Shown here: positions 25,710 to 33,252 of the stretch, piece by piece
Layout: the number at the start of each line of letters is the position of its first letter
Position numbering within the stretch: the first letter of the stretch is position 1
Assembly (NCBI RefSeq): GCF_000385135.1
Contig: NZ_ARQM01000013.1
Location: 186,001-250,000, forward strand
Reading direction: 5' to 3'
Source of the DNA: Promicromonospora sukumoe 327MFSha3.1
GTDB taxonomy: Bacteria; Actinomycetota; Actinomycetes; Actinomycetales; Cellulomonadaceae
DNA length: 64,000 nt
Translations under genes and position numbers: made by a program
The notes under the pieces: generated by a model
Database searches by the model: none
The model's input: only the letters and a program-made list of their open reading frames with translations
Told to the model about the DNA's origin: nothing

Positions 25710-26678
25710 TCAGCTCTCCTTCTGTCGCAGGAACAGGAAGTTCAGGGCGCTCACGACGATCAGCAGCAGCGCGAGCAGGTAGCTCATGGCGGCGGCCAGG
25801 CCCATGCGGAACTGCTCCAGGCCCACCTCGGCGATGAACATGATGGCGGTGCGCGTCTCGTTGGACGGGTTGCCCGCCGTGAGCAGGTAGGACTGGCCGA
25901 ACATGTTGGCCGAGGCCAGCACGGTCATGGTCAGCACGAAGAGGAGCACGGGGCGCAGCTGCGGGATCGTCACGTGCACGAACTGCTGCCAGCGGTTCGC
26001 GCCGTCCACCTTGGCGGCGTCGTAGAGCGCGTCGTCCACGTTCTGCAGGCCCGCGAGGTAGACCACGGAGTTGAAGCCCATGGTCCACCAGACCGTCACG
26101 CCCACCAGGGAGACCCAGACCCAGGGGGTCGCCGTCAGCCACGGCACGGCCTCGGTCACGCCGAGCTCCGCGAGGTACCCGTTGATCAGGCCCGTGTTGC
26201 CGTTCAGCAGGTACTGCCACAGCAGGCCGATCACGCTGACGCCCAGCACGTACGGCGCGAAGAAGACGGCGCGGAAGAAGGTGCGCCCGCGGAACCGCTG
26301 GTTGAGCAGGAGCGCCAGGCCCAGCGGGATCGCCATGAGCAGCGGCACCGAGAGCACCACGAACAGGCCCGTGGCCCGCATGCTCTCCCAGAACTGCTGC
26401 GCCACCAGCGCGTCCGGGGTGAACAGGTCGATGTAGTTCTGCAGGCCGACGAACGGTCGGTCGGGCAGGAAGAAGTCCCAGTTGTGCAGGCTCATCCAGA
26501 GCCCGGACACGGCCGGGACCAGCACGAACGTGCCGAAGATCAGCAGGAACGGCGCGAGGAACACGTACGGCGTCCAGGGCCGGGGCCGGTGCGGCGGGCC
26601 CGGGCTGCGGCGGGGCGGCTCGGCGGGGCGGCGCGCGACGTCGTCGGCGGGGCGGCCCGGCAGGGTGGTGGCGGTCAT
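25710..26678 (-). CDS. CUT1-type sugar ABC transporter permease (MalF-like)
   Basis: A 322-residue membrane protein with a Pro/Arg-rich cytoplasmic tail, six likely helices and an EAA motif AAKVDGANRWQQFVHVTIP near residue 215. The first external loop after helix one is LHNWDFFLPDRPFVGLQNY, as is usual in this subfamily. Its ATG begins one base after the TGA of the sugar-binding lipoprotein gene. Confidence 0.93.
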   Translation of the reverse strand: MTATTLPGRPADDVARRPAEPPRRSPGPPHRPRPWTPYVFLAPFLLIFGTFVLVPAVSGLWMSLHNWDFFLPDRPFVGLQNYIDLFTPDALVAQQFWESMRATGLFVVLSVPLLMAIPLGLALLLNQRFRGRTFFRAVFFAPYVLGVSVIGLLWQYLLNGNTGLINGYLAELGVTEAVPWLTATPWVWVSLVGVTVWWTMGFNSVVYLAGLQNVDDALYDAAKVDGANRWQQFVHVTIPQLRPVLLFVLTMTVLASANMFGQSYLLTAGNPSNETRTAIMFIAEVGLEQFRMGLAAAMSYLLALLLIVVSALNFLFLRQKES

Positions 26679-26679
26679 C

Positions 26680-28011
26680 TCAGGCCCTCCCGTACTTCTC
26701 GGCGTTCTCCTGCAGCAGGAAGGACGCCTGCGTCGTCGCGGTCTCCAGCGCCGCGCCCGGGTCGCCGAGCGAGAGCAGGGCGTCCCCGATCGCGGGGTAC
26801 AGGATGGTGGTCTGCACCTCGGCGATGCCCGGCACCAGCGGGTAGAAGCGGATGTGCTCCACGCCCTCGGCGACGTGTGACTGCGCTGTCAGCTCAGCCA
26901 GCTCGGGCGAGTCGAGGATCGGCAGGCGCGCGGGGACGGGCCCCGCGGTGGCCCAGCCGATCGAGTTGGCCAGGATCCAGCCCAGGAACGTCACGACGGC
27001 GGCCAGCCGGTCGGCGTCGAACCGCGGCTGGCGGGCGACGACGAACTGGTGCGAGCCCGAGAACGCGGCACGCCGCTCGCCGATCTGCGGCAGCGGGGCC
27101 ACGTCCCAGTCGAGGCCGTCGACGGAGCCGAGGTCGTTGATCAGGGCCCCGGGCCCGCCCCACAGGAAGGCGTTCTGGTCGTTCTTGAACGCCGTCGAGG
27201 CGTCCGAGCCGCTGACGTTCCGCGGGCTCCAGCCCTCGCGGATCAGGGTCTGCTGCCAGGTCAGCGCGTCGACCCCGGCCCGGCTCCCGAACGTGGCGGC
27301 GGTGCCGGCGTCGTCGTAGTGCTCGCCCCCGAACTGCCAGAGCAGGGAGTCGAACCCGCGTCCCACGCCCTGCGGGTCGACGGCGGGCAGCCAGTGGCCG
27401 CTGATCCCGGCCGAGGCCAGTGTGTCGAGCGCGTGCTCGTAGGCGGCCCGGTCCGTCGGCGGCGCGTCCGGGTCCAGCCCGGCCTGCTCCAGCACCCGGC
27501 GGTTGTAGAACAGCGAGTCTGGCCACATGTCCAGGGGCAGCGACCAGCGCTGGTCCCGGTAGACGCCGGAGCCCCAGACCACAGGGAGGTAGTCGGCCTC
27601 GGCGAGCCCCACGGTGTCGAGGATCTCGTCGACCGGCATGATCACCCGGCGCGCGGCATTGGTCGCCACCTGGAAGTTGTGCATGAGCGCGAAGTCGGGC
27701 GCCAGGCCGCTCGTGACCGCCGCCGGGAACTTCTGGTAGAAGTCGCCCCACGGCAGGGCGTACATGTCGATGGCGATGTTCGGGTGCTCACGGGTGAACT
27801 CCTCGATCAGCGTCCGCATGACCGGGCCGTCGCCGCCCGTCAGCCCGTTCCAGAACTTCAGCGTGACCGGCGGGCCGTCGTAGGCCGCGGGCACCCGCGG
27901 CATCCGCGCGGTGCCGATCGTCGGCGCGCAGCCGGCGACGGCCGCCGCGACGCCGGCGAGCCCTGCCGCGCCGATCGCCCGCAGGACCGTGCGGCGCGTG
28001 AGCGTACTCAT
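26680..28011 (-). CDS. Tat-exported sugar-binding lipoprotein of the second CUT1 importer
   Basis: A 443-residue family 1 solute-binding protein. The leader has a twin-arginine motif (TRRTVLR, residues 5-11) and a lipobox VAGC (Cys28). The mature part starts PPVTLKFWNGLTGGDG and contains WSLPLDMWPDSLFYNRRVLEQAG near 145, a typical sugar-binding stretch. The ATG chosen has GGTGGAG 8 bases upstream; a GTG two codons earlier is possible. It is the first gene of the five-gene operon binding protein-permease-permease-IclR-enolase-like enzyme. Several dyads lie upstream. Confidence 0.92.
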   Translation of the reverse strand: MSTLTRRTVLRAIGAAGLAGVAAAVAGCAPTIGTARMPRVPAAYDGPPVTLKFWNGLTGGDGPVMRTLIEEFTREHPNIAIDMYALPWGDFYQKFPAAVTSGLAPDFALMHNFQVATNAARRVIMPVDEILDTVGLAEADYLPVVWGSGVYRDQRWSLPLDMWPDSLFYNRRVLEQAGLDPDAPPTDRAAYEHALDTLASAGISGHWLPAVDPQGVGRGFDSLLWQFGGEHYDDAGTAATFGSRAGVDALTWQQTLIREGWSPRNVSGSDASTAFKNDQNAFLWGGPGALINDLGSVDGLDWDVAPLPQIGERRAAFSGSHQFVVARQPRFDADRLAAVVTFLGWILANSIGWATAGPVPARLPILDSPELAELTAQSHVAEGVEHIRFYPLVPGIAEVQTTILYPAIGDALLSLGDPGAALETATTQASFLLQENAEKYGRA

Positions 28012-28038
28012 CTCCACGTCTCCACCTCGTTGTGTGCC

Positions 28039-28076
28039 GTCCCACTGATCGGGACTGCTGTGTCGATGAACGGGAC
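28039..28076. promoter_or_regulatory. Candidate operator of the second importer operon
   Basis: GTCCC (28039-28043) and GGGAC (28051-28055) form a short inverted repeat, and a second CGGGAC (28071-28076) lies 20 bases on, in the promoter gap just upstream of the lipoprotein gene. The IclR protein of the operon is the obvious candidate to bind, but the match to a known IclR site is not strong. Confidence 0.35.
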
Positions 28077-28125
28077 ACTAGCGAAGGCGGTGGAGCGCGC
28101 GCAAGAGTCCGCGCCAAGAATGTGT

Positions 28126-28159
28126 GTGCGCATGCTTTCGAGATCGAAAGCATGCGCAC
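28126..28159. terminator. 34-bp palindrome between two minus-strand operons
   Basis: GTGCGCATGCTTTCGA and TCGAAAGCATGCGCAC are perfect 16-base arms around GA. It lies 30 bases after the stop of the M20 peptidase gene and 115 bases before the importer operon, so it could end the first or regulate the second. Confidence 0.6.
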
Positions 28160-28188
28160 TCACGTTCCGGGTGCGGACCTTCTGCCGG

Positions 28189-29535
28189 TCAGCGGGCGGC
28201 AGAATTCGCGTAGAGCTGGAGGAAGCGGGCCGTGGCGTGGGCCATCGACTCGATCTCGCGGGGGTCCACGCTCTCGTTCGGGGCGTGGATGGCGGCGAGC
28301 GGCTCCTCGACGCCGACCAGGATGATCTCGGCCCCGGGGTAGGTGTCGGCGAAGACGTTGCAGAGCGGGATCGACCCGCCCTGGCCGAGCTTGGCCATCG
28401 GCTTGCCGTAGGCCTCCTCGAGGGCAGTGCCGAGCGCGTGGAACGCGGGCCCGTCGACCCGGGCGAGGAACGGCTCGCCCTCCGCCTCGACCGTGATCTG
28501 GACGCCGACGCCCCACGGGGCCGCGGCCCGCAGGTGGCTCTCGAGCGCCGCCCGGGCCTTGTCCGCCGTGGTGCCGGGCGGGATCCGGAGGTTCAGCCGG
28601 GCGGACGCGCGGGGCGTGATCGCCGACGCCGAGCCCACCACGGGCGGGCAGTCAATGCCCAGGATCGTCAGGGCCGGCCGCGCCCAGAGCTGGTCCGCGA
28701 CGCTGCCGTCGCCGAGCAGGGAGACGCCCTCCAGCACGGTCGCGTCCCAGCGGAACCGGTCGGCCGGGTACGGCTCGCCGGGCCAGGTCCCGTGGTGGTC
28801 GAGCCCGGCGACCGTGGTGCCCCCGTCGCTGTCGCGCAGGGTCCCGAGCACCGCGACGAGCGCGGCCAGCGCGTCGGGGGCGGCGCCGCCGAACATGCCG
28901 GAGTGGACCTCCGCGCCGAGCGCCTGGAGGGTCAGCACCACGTTGACCATCCCGCGCAGGCTGACGGTCGCCGCGGGGTGCCCGACGGCGGCGTTGCCGG
29001 TGTCGCACACCAGCACGGCGTCGGCGCGCAGCAGGTCGGCGTGCCCGGGCACGAACGCCTCCAAGCCGCCGGTGCCCTGCTCCTCGGAGCCCTCGACGAC
29101 GAGCTTGAGGTTCACCGGCACCTCGTCCAGGGCACGGAGCGCGGCCAGCAGCATGACGATGTTGCCCTTGCAGTCGGCACTGCCGCGGCCGTACCAGCGG
29201 CCGTCGGCCTCGGTGAGCTCGAAGGGCGGCGTCCGCCAGGCCGACTCGTCCAGCGGCGGCTGCACGTCGTAGTGCGCGTAGAGCAGCACCGTGGGCCCGG
29301 ACGCGTCGGGGCCGGGCCGGGAGCCGACGACGGCCATGCTGCCGTCCGCCGTCCGCTCCAGGTGGGCGTCGCCGAAGCCGACCTCGGCGAACCTCGTGAG
29401 CACCCAGCGCGCGGCGCGCTCGCACTCCTCGGGCGGGAACTGCCGGGGGTCCGCGACCGACCGGATGGCGACGAGCTCGGCGAGCTCGTCGCGGACGCGC
29501 GGCATCTCGGCGCCGACCCTGCTCCGGATGTCCAT
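28189..29535 (-). CDS. M20-family dipeptidase (zinc metallopeptidase)
   Basis: A 448-residue M20 peptidase. Metal ligands are visible: His in LLYAHYDVQP near 87, bridging Asp in GRGSADCKGN near 120, the catalytic Glu pair in EGSEEQGTGG near 153, Asp in VCDTGN near 183 and a late His in AIHAPNESVD near 425. The dimerisation lid lies between about 200 and 310. These enzymes split dipeptides or N-acyl amino acids. It starts 2 bases after the stop of a small membrane-protein gene, itself coupled to an amino-acid transporter, so uptake and hydrolysis of a peptide or amide are linked (inference). Confidence 0.92.
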   Translation of the reverse strand: MDIRSRVGAEMPRVRDELAELVAIRSVADPRQFPPEECERAARWVLTRFAEVGFGDAHLERTADGSMAVVGSRPGPDASGPTVLLYAHYDVQPPLDESAWRTPPFELTEADGRWYGRGSADCKGNIVMLLAALRALDEVPVNLKLVVEGSEEQGTGGLEAFVPGHADLLRADAVLVCDTGNAAVGHPAATVSLRGMVNVVLTLQALGAEVHSGMFGGAAPDALAALVAVLGTLRDSDGGTTVAGLDHHGTWPGEPYPADRFRWDATVLEGVSLLGDGSVADQLWARPALTILGIDCPPVVGSASAITPRASARLNLRIPPGTTADKARAALESHLRAAAPWGVGVQITVEAEGEPFLARVDGPAFHALGTALEEAYGKPMAKLGQGGSIPLCNVFADTYPGAEIILVGVEEPLAAIHAPNESVDPREIESMAHATARFLQLYANSAAR

Positions 29536-29537
29536 GG

Positions 29538-29987
29538 TCAGGCTCCCGTCACGTTGTCGGTCTGGAGGCTGTCCACGTACTGCTGGAACTCCTCGAGCTC
29601 GTCGGGGCAGTAGATCTGGATGATCAGGAGCTGCCCGTGCAGGATCTTGCGGTCCGAGATCACGGGCCGTGCCCCCGGTCCCGACGCCCCGTTGGCGAGC
29701 TGCGCCTGCAGCGTCGCCCGGGTCAGCGGGTCGTTCGGGTCGGCGCAGGTCGCTCCGCCGTCGTCCCCGAGCACGCGGACGATCTGGTCCTTCGACGGCG
29801 TGACCGTGGCGCCGGCGGCGTCGAGCGCCTGGATCAGCTCGTCAGCCTTGGCCTCGGCGTCGCGGCTGCGGTCCGCCGCGCGGAAGAAGACCAGGCCCAG
29901 GACCACGAGCGCGACGATCACGACGCCGAACACGACGTAGAGGACCGCGCGCTCGCGCCCGGACTGGGTCTCGTCGGGGGTGCTCAT
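29538..29987 (-). CDS. Small membrane-anchored protein linked to an amino-acid transporter
   Basis: A 149-residue protein with one N-terminal membrane helix (about 14-36, AVLYVVFGVVIVALVVLGLVFF flanked by charges) and an extracytoplasmic part of about 110 residues with two Cys (GGATCADPND, IQIYCPDELEEF). The ATG overlaps the TGA of the transporter gene (ATGA). I do not recognise it. Its tight coupling to both transporter and dipeptidase suggests an accessory or peptide-capturing role, which is only an inference. Confidence 0.75.
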   Translation of the reverse strand: MSTPDETQSGRERAVLYVVFGVVIVALVVLGLVFFRAADRSRDAEAKADELIQALDAAGATVTPSKDQIVRVLGDDGGATCADPNDPLTRATLQAQLANGASGPGARPVISDRKILHGQLLIIQIYCPDELEEFQQYVDSLQTDNVTGA

Positions 29988-31483
29988 TCCGGACTCGCCT
30001 CCTCGGTCACGTCGGCCTGCTTCCACGAGGGCTTGCGCGCCCGGTAGAAGAGGTACGGGACCAGCAGCCCGAGGCCCAGCGCACCGACGACGACGATGAC
30101 GACGTACACGAACGGGTTGCCCCCGCCGAACTGGGACGGCGGCACGAACCCGACGAGCAGGGCCGCGAGCGACGCCCCGAAGCCGATGCCGCAGAGCGAC
30201 TTGAGCATGGGGCTGCGGAACCCGCGCGGATGGTCGGGATACTTGCGCCGCAGTCCGATGGCCGCGACGAACATGAGCAGGTACATGATCAGGTACACCT
30301 GCGTCGTGATCACCGAGAAGATCCAGTAGGCGCTGGAGACGTTGGGGATCAGCGCGTACATCAGGCCGATCGCCGTGGTGACGATGCCCTGGACCACCAG
30401 GATGTTCTGCTGCACGCCGTTCTTGTTGAGCCGCTGCAGGAACGGTGGCAGGTAGCCCTCCTGCCGGGAGATCAGCAGCAGGCCCTTGGACGGGCCGGCC
30501 AGCCAGGTGAGCATGCCGCCGAGCGACGCCGTCACGAGCATGATCCCGACGATCGGCGTGAGCCACTGCGTCCCGAAGTTGGCGAAGACCGCGTCGAAGG
30601 CCTGCATGACGCCCGCGGTGAGCGACAGCTGGTCGGCGGGCACCACCCAGCTGATCGCGAGGGCCGGGAGGATGAAGATCAGCAGCACCAGCGTCATCGC
30701 CAGGAACATCGACCGCGGGAACTCCTTGGCCGGGTTCCGCAGCGACGACACGTGCACCGCGTTCATCTCCATGCCCGAGTAGGACAGGAAGTTGTTCACG
30801 ATCAGCACGAGGCTGGACAGCCCGGCCCACGCAGGCAGCAGGTTGTCCGCCGTCATCGGCGCGGCCGACTCGTTGCCCTGGCCGAGGAACACCATGCCGA
30901 GCACCACGAGCACCACGCCGGGGATCAGCGTGCCGATGATCAGGCCGCCGCTGGCCAGCCCCGCGACACCCTTGGTGCCGCGCGAGGAGACCCACACGCC
31001 GCTCCAGTAGACGACGATGATGACGCACGCCGTCCAGACGCCGCTGCTCGCGAGCGACGGGTTGAAGACGTAGGCCAGCGTGCTCGCGACGAACCCCAGC
31101 AGGCTCGGGTAGTAGAAGATCGTCATCGCGAACTGGCACCACACCGCCAGGAACCCCATCGGCTTGGAGATGCCGCGCGCCACCCAGTTGTACACACCGC
31201 CCTTCCAGCCCGACGCGAGCTCGGCGGAGACGAGCGACGTCGGCAGCAGGAAGACCACGGCGGGCACCAGGTACAGGAACACGCACGCCAGCCCGTAGAC
31301 CGCCATGGTCGGGGCGGCCCGCAGGCTCGCCACCGAGCTCGTGGTCATCATCGCGAGCGCGACCCACGAGATCCACGCCGTCGCGGGCACCTTCTTGCGG
31401 GCGGCCGCCTCGGCCGCGGGTCGGGCCGCGGGTTCTGTCGCGGGTCGGGCCGTGGGTTCGTTCGGAACGTCCATGGCGCTCAT
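29984..31483 (-). CDS. APC-family amino-acid permease (glutamate/GABA antiporter-like)
   Basis: A 499-residue transporter with about 12 hydrophobic helices. An Ala/Pro/Arg-rich repeated cytoplasmic tail (residues 10-30) precedes TAWISWVALAMMTTSSVASLRAAP, and the GadC-like motif ELASGWKGGVYNWVARG near 90 and YSGMEMNAVHVSSLRNPAKEFPRS near 235 mark the glutamate:GABA antiporter branch. GGAG lies about 8 bases before the ATG. First gene of the operon transporter-membrane protein-M20 peptidase. Confidence 0.9.
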   Translation of the reverse strand: MSAMDVPNEPTARPATEPAARPAAEAAARKKVPATAWISWVALAMMTTSSVASLRAAPTMAVYGLACVFLYLVPAVVFLLPTSLVSAELASGWKGGVYNWVARGISKPMGFLAVWCQFAMTIFYYPSLLGFVASTLAYVFNPSLASSGVWTACVIIVVYWSGVWVSSRGTKGVAGLASGGLIIGTLIPGVVLVVLGMVFLGQGNESAAPMTADNLLPAWAGLSSLVLIVNNFLSYSGMEMNAVHVSSLRNPAKEFPRSMFLAMTLVLLIFILPALAISWVVPADQLSLTAGVMQAFDAVFANFGTQWLTPIVGIMLVTASLGGMLTWLAGPSKGLLLISRQEGYLPPFLQRLNKNGVQQNILVVQGIVTTAIGLMYALIPNVSSAYWIFSVITTQVYLIMYLLMFVAAIGLRRKYPDHPRGFRSPMLKSLCGIGFGASLAALLVGFVPPSQFGGGNPFVYVVIVVVGALGLGLLVPYLFYRARKPSWKQADVTEEASPE

Positions 31484-31545
31484 GAGTCGTCTCCGTCCCT
31501 GGCGGTACGTGGGTGCCCGCGGACGGCGCCGCCGGCGGGAACAGC

Positions 31546-31839
31546 TCAGCCGGCGAGCAGCCTGGCCTTCTGCGCGCTGAACTCGGCATCGGTCAGGACA
31601 CCCTCGTCCCGCAGCTTGCCGAGCCGTTCGAGCTGGGCGATCACGTCCTCCGACCCGGACGCCGCGGGCTGCGGCGGCGGGGGTGCCACATAGACCTGCT
31701 GCGGGGCCTGCTGCTGCGGCTCGGCGTAGCTCTCCTGCGCCGCCCAGCGGTTCGCCTGCCGCCGCGAGACCCGGTTGGACACCGCCGTCGCGGTACCGGC
31801 CACGACCGCCGTACGTGCCACACCTCTGAGGAGTCCCAT
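31546..31839 (-). CDS. SHOCT-domain small protein
   Basis: A 97-residue protein. A short hydrophobic N-terminal segment (MGLLRGVARTAVVAGTATAVSNRVSRRQ) is followed by a Gln/Pro/Ala linker and a C-terminal SHOCT motif (EDVIAQLERLGKLRDEGVLTDAEFSAQKARLL). SHOCT modules often sit at the ends of membrane-linked or oligomerising proteins. Its ATG overlaps the stop of the DUF6325 gene (TGATG), and the pair is a recurring arrangement in actinobacteria. Confidence 0.85.
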   Translation of the reverse strand: MGLLRGVARTAVVAGTATAVSNRVSRRQANRWAAQESYAEPQQQAPQQVYVAPPPPQPAASGSEDVIAQLERLGKLRDEGVLTDAEFSAQKARLLAG

Positions 31840-32321
31840 CACACTTCCCCTTCCCGGGTCTGCGCCGGCGTCGTGCTCGGCGAGGTCTGCTCCGCCTCCA
31901 GGGCGTCCAGCGCGGCGACGACGTCCTCGACCGGGATCCGGCCGCTGGCGATCACCTCCGCGCCGGCGGCGCGCATGGCTGTCACGAACGGGCCGGCCCA
32001 CGTGTTCTCGTACACGATCAGGCCGACGGCGTTGCCGGGGGCGATCAGCTCGACGCTCTGGCTCAGGTCGTCGTCGTCGAGCAGGCCGGAGCCCACGCCC
32101 TCGAACACGGCCAGGTCCAGCTCGCCGTCGTTGTCGAGGTCGCGCAGCTCGATCGCGACGACGTCGCCCTCCTCGGTCCGGCGGGCGACCCGGAGGTCGA
32201 GGATCCGGATGATCCCGCGCTCGACCAGGTCGAGCAGGGCGGCCATGCCCTGGCCGTTCAGCCTGCTCTCCGGGAACTCCAGCGCAAGGTAGTCGATGGG
32301 TCCGACGTCCAGCTCGGTCAT
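31839..32321 (-). CDS. DUF6325-family protein
   Basis: A 160-residue acidic protein beginning MTELDVGPIDYLALEFPESRLNGQGMAALLDLVERGIIRILDL, the conserved opening of DUF6325. It has no signal peptide; GLIVYENTWAGPFVTAMRAAGAEVIASGRIP near 110-140 resembles stress proteins of the DUF1269 type. Function unknown. AGGAGG lies 8 bases before the ATG. It is coupled to the SHOCT gene and divergent from a CYTH-domain gene, with an inverted repeat (GCCCACCCGG 32395-32404, CCGGGTGGGC 32426-32435) in the shared promoter gap. Confidence 0.85.
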   Translation of the reverse strand: MTELDVGPIDYLALEFPESRLNGQGMAALLDLVERGIIRILDLRVARRTEEGDVVAIELRDLDNDGELDLAVFEGVGSGLLDDDDLSQSVELIAPGNAVGLIVYENTWAGPFVTAMRAAGAEVIASGRIPVEDVVAALDALEAEQTSPSTTPAQTREGEV

Positions 32322-32469
32322 CTCCGGGCCTCCTGTGGTGGCGGGCGGGTACAGCGCTTCCGCCACGACACTGACATCACCCCGGGTGGTCGCGGCCCAC
32401 CCGGACCAGGGTGGACCTGCGCCACCCGGGTGGGCGCCATGATCACGGGACAGACCCCCGGAGGCCGCC

Positions 32470-33231
32470 ATGTCCGAGATCCCCACCTACGACGCCGAGC
32501 AGCTCGCCGGCATGCTCGTGCTCCTGCCCGACGTCGACTCGGTGGAGCTCAAGCTCACCGTCCCCGACGACTTCCAGCGCTCCGCCGTGCGGATCCTGGG
32601 CATCGACCCGCTCGACGCCGTGCTGCGCCAGGTCGCGTTCGTCGACACCCCCGACCTGCGGCTCTCGGACGCCGGCGTGGTGCTGCGGGCCCGGCGGACC
32701 CAGCGCAAGCCCGGCGACCTGACGGTCAAGCTACGGCCGGCGGTGCCGCACGACGTGCCCGAGGGCTACCGCGGGCACGACGGGTTCAAGGTCGAGCTGG
32801 ACGCGTCGCCGGCCGGCTTCACCTGCTCGTGCTCGCTCACCGTCGAGGCCCCCGACCGGCGCGTCCGCAAGATGATGACCGGCGACCGCGGCATCCACGG
32901 CATGCTCGACGACGACCAGCGGGCCCTGCTGCGCGAACGCATGCCCGAGGGCGTCTCGCCCGACGACCTCGTGGTGCTCGGGCCGATCAACCTGATCAAG
33001 TGCCGGTTCCGCGCCAAGGGGTACCCGCGGCGCATGGTCGCCGAGCTGTGGGGCCTGCCCGACGGCTCACGGATCCTGGAGCTGTCCACCAAGGCCCCGC
33101 CCGCCGAGGCGTTCCAGGCCGCCGCCGAGACCAAGGCCATCCTCGCGGGCAAGGGGATCGACCTGAGCGCCCCGCAGGAGACCAAGACCAAGGCGGCGCT
33201 CGCCGCGCTCACGGCGCCCGGGGCGGGGTGA
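32470..33231 (+). CDS. CYTH-domain protein (triphosphate tunnel enzyme-like)
   Basis: A 253-residue protein with the CYTH pattern: SVELKLTV near residue 24, FVDTPDLRLSDAGVVLRARR near 57-76, GDLTVKLRP near 82-90 and EGYRGHDGFKVELD near 99, giving the charged residues that line the triphosphate tunnel. Members hydrolyse inorganic or thiamine triphosphate or bind polyphosphate. The first motif reads VELKL rather than the full ExExK, so activity is uncertain. GGAGG precedes the ATG. Convergent with a LuxR gene, only 21 bases apart. Confidence 0.85.
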   Translation: MSEIPTYDAEQLAGMLVLLPDVDSVELKLTVPDDFQRSAVRILGIDPLDAVLRQVAFVDTPDLRLSDAGVVLRARRTQRKPGDLTVKLRPAVPHDVPEGYRGHDGFKVELDASPAGFTCSCSLTVEAPDRRVRKMMTGDRGIHGMLDDDQRALLRERMPEGVSPDDLVVLGPINLIKCRFRAKGYPRRMVAELWGLPDGSRILELSTKAPPAEAFQAAAETKAILAGKGIDLSAPQETKTKAALAALTAPGAG

Positions 33232-33252
33232 CCCGCGTCGGCACCGGCAGGC

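Noticed and set aside
22877-25837. Very long plus-strand open frame of almost 1000 codons
   Set aside because: It is the mirror of the enolase-like, IclR and permease genes on the minus strand; the translation is low-complexity Arg/Gly/Ala/His, as third-position GC bias produces.
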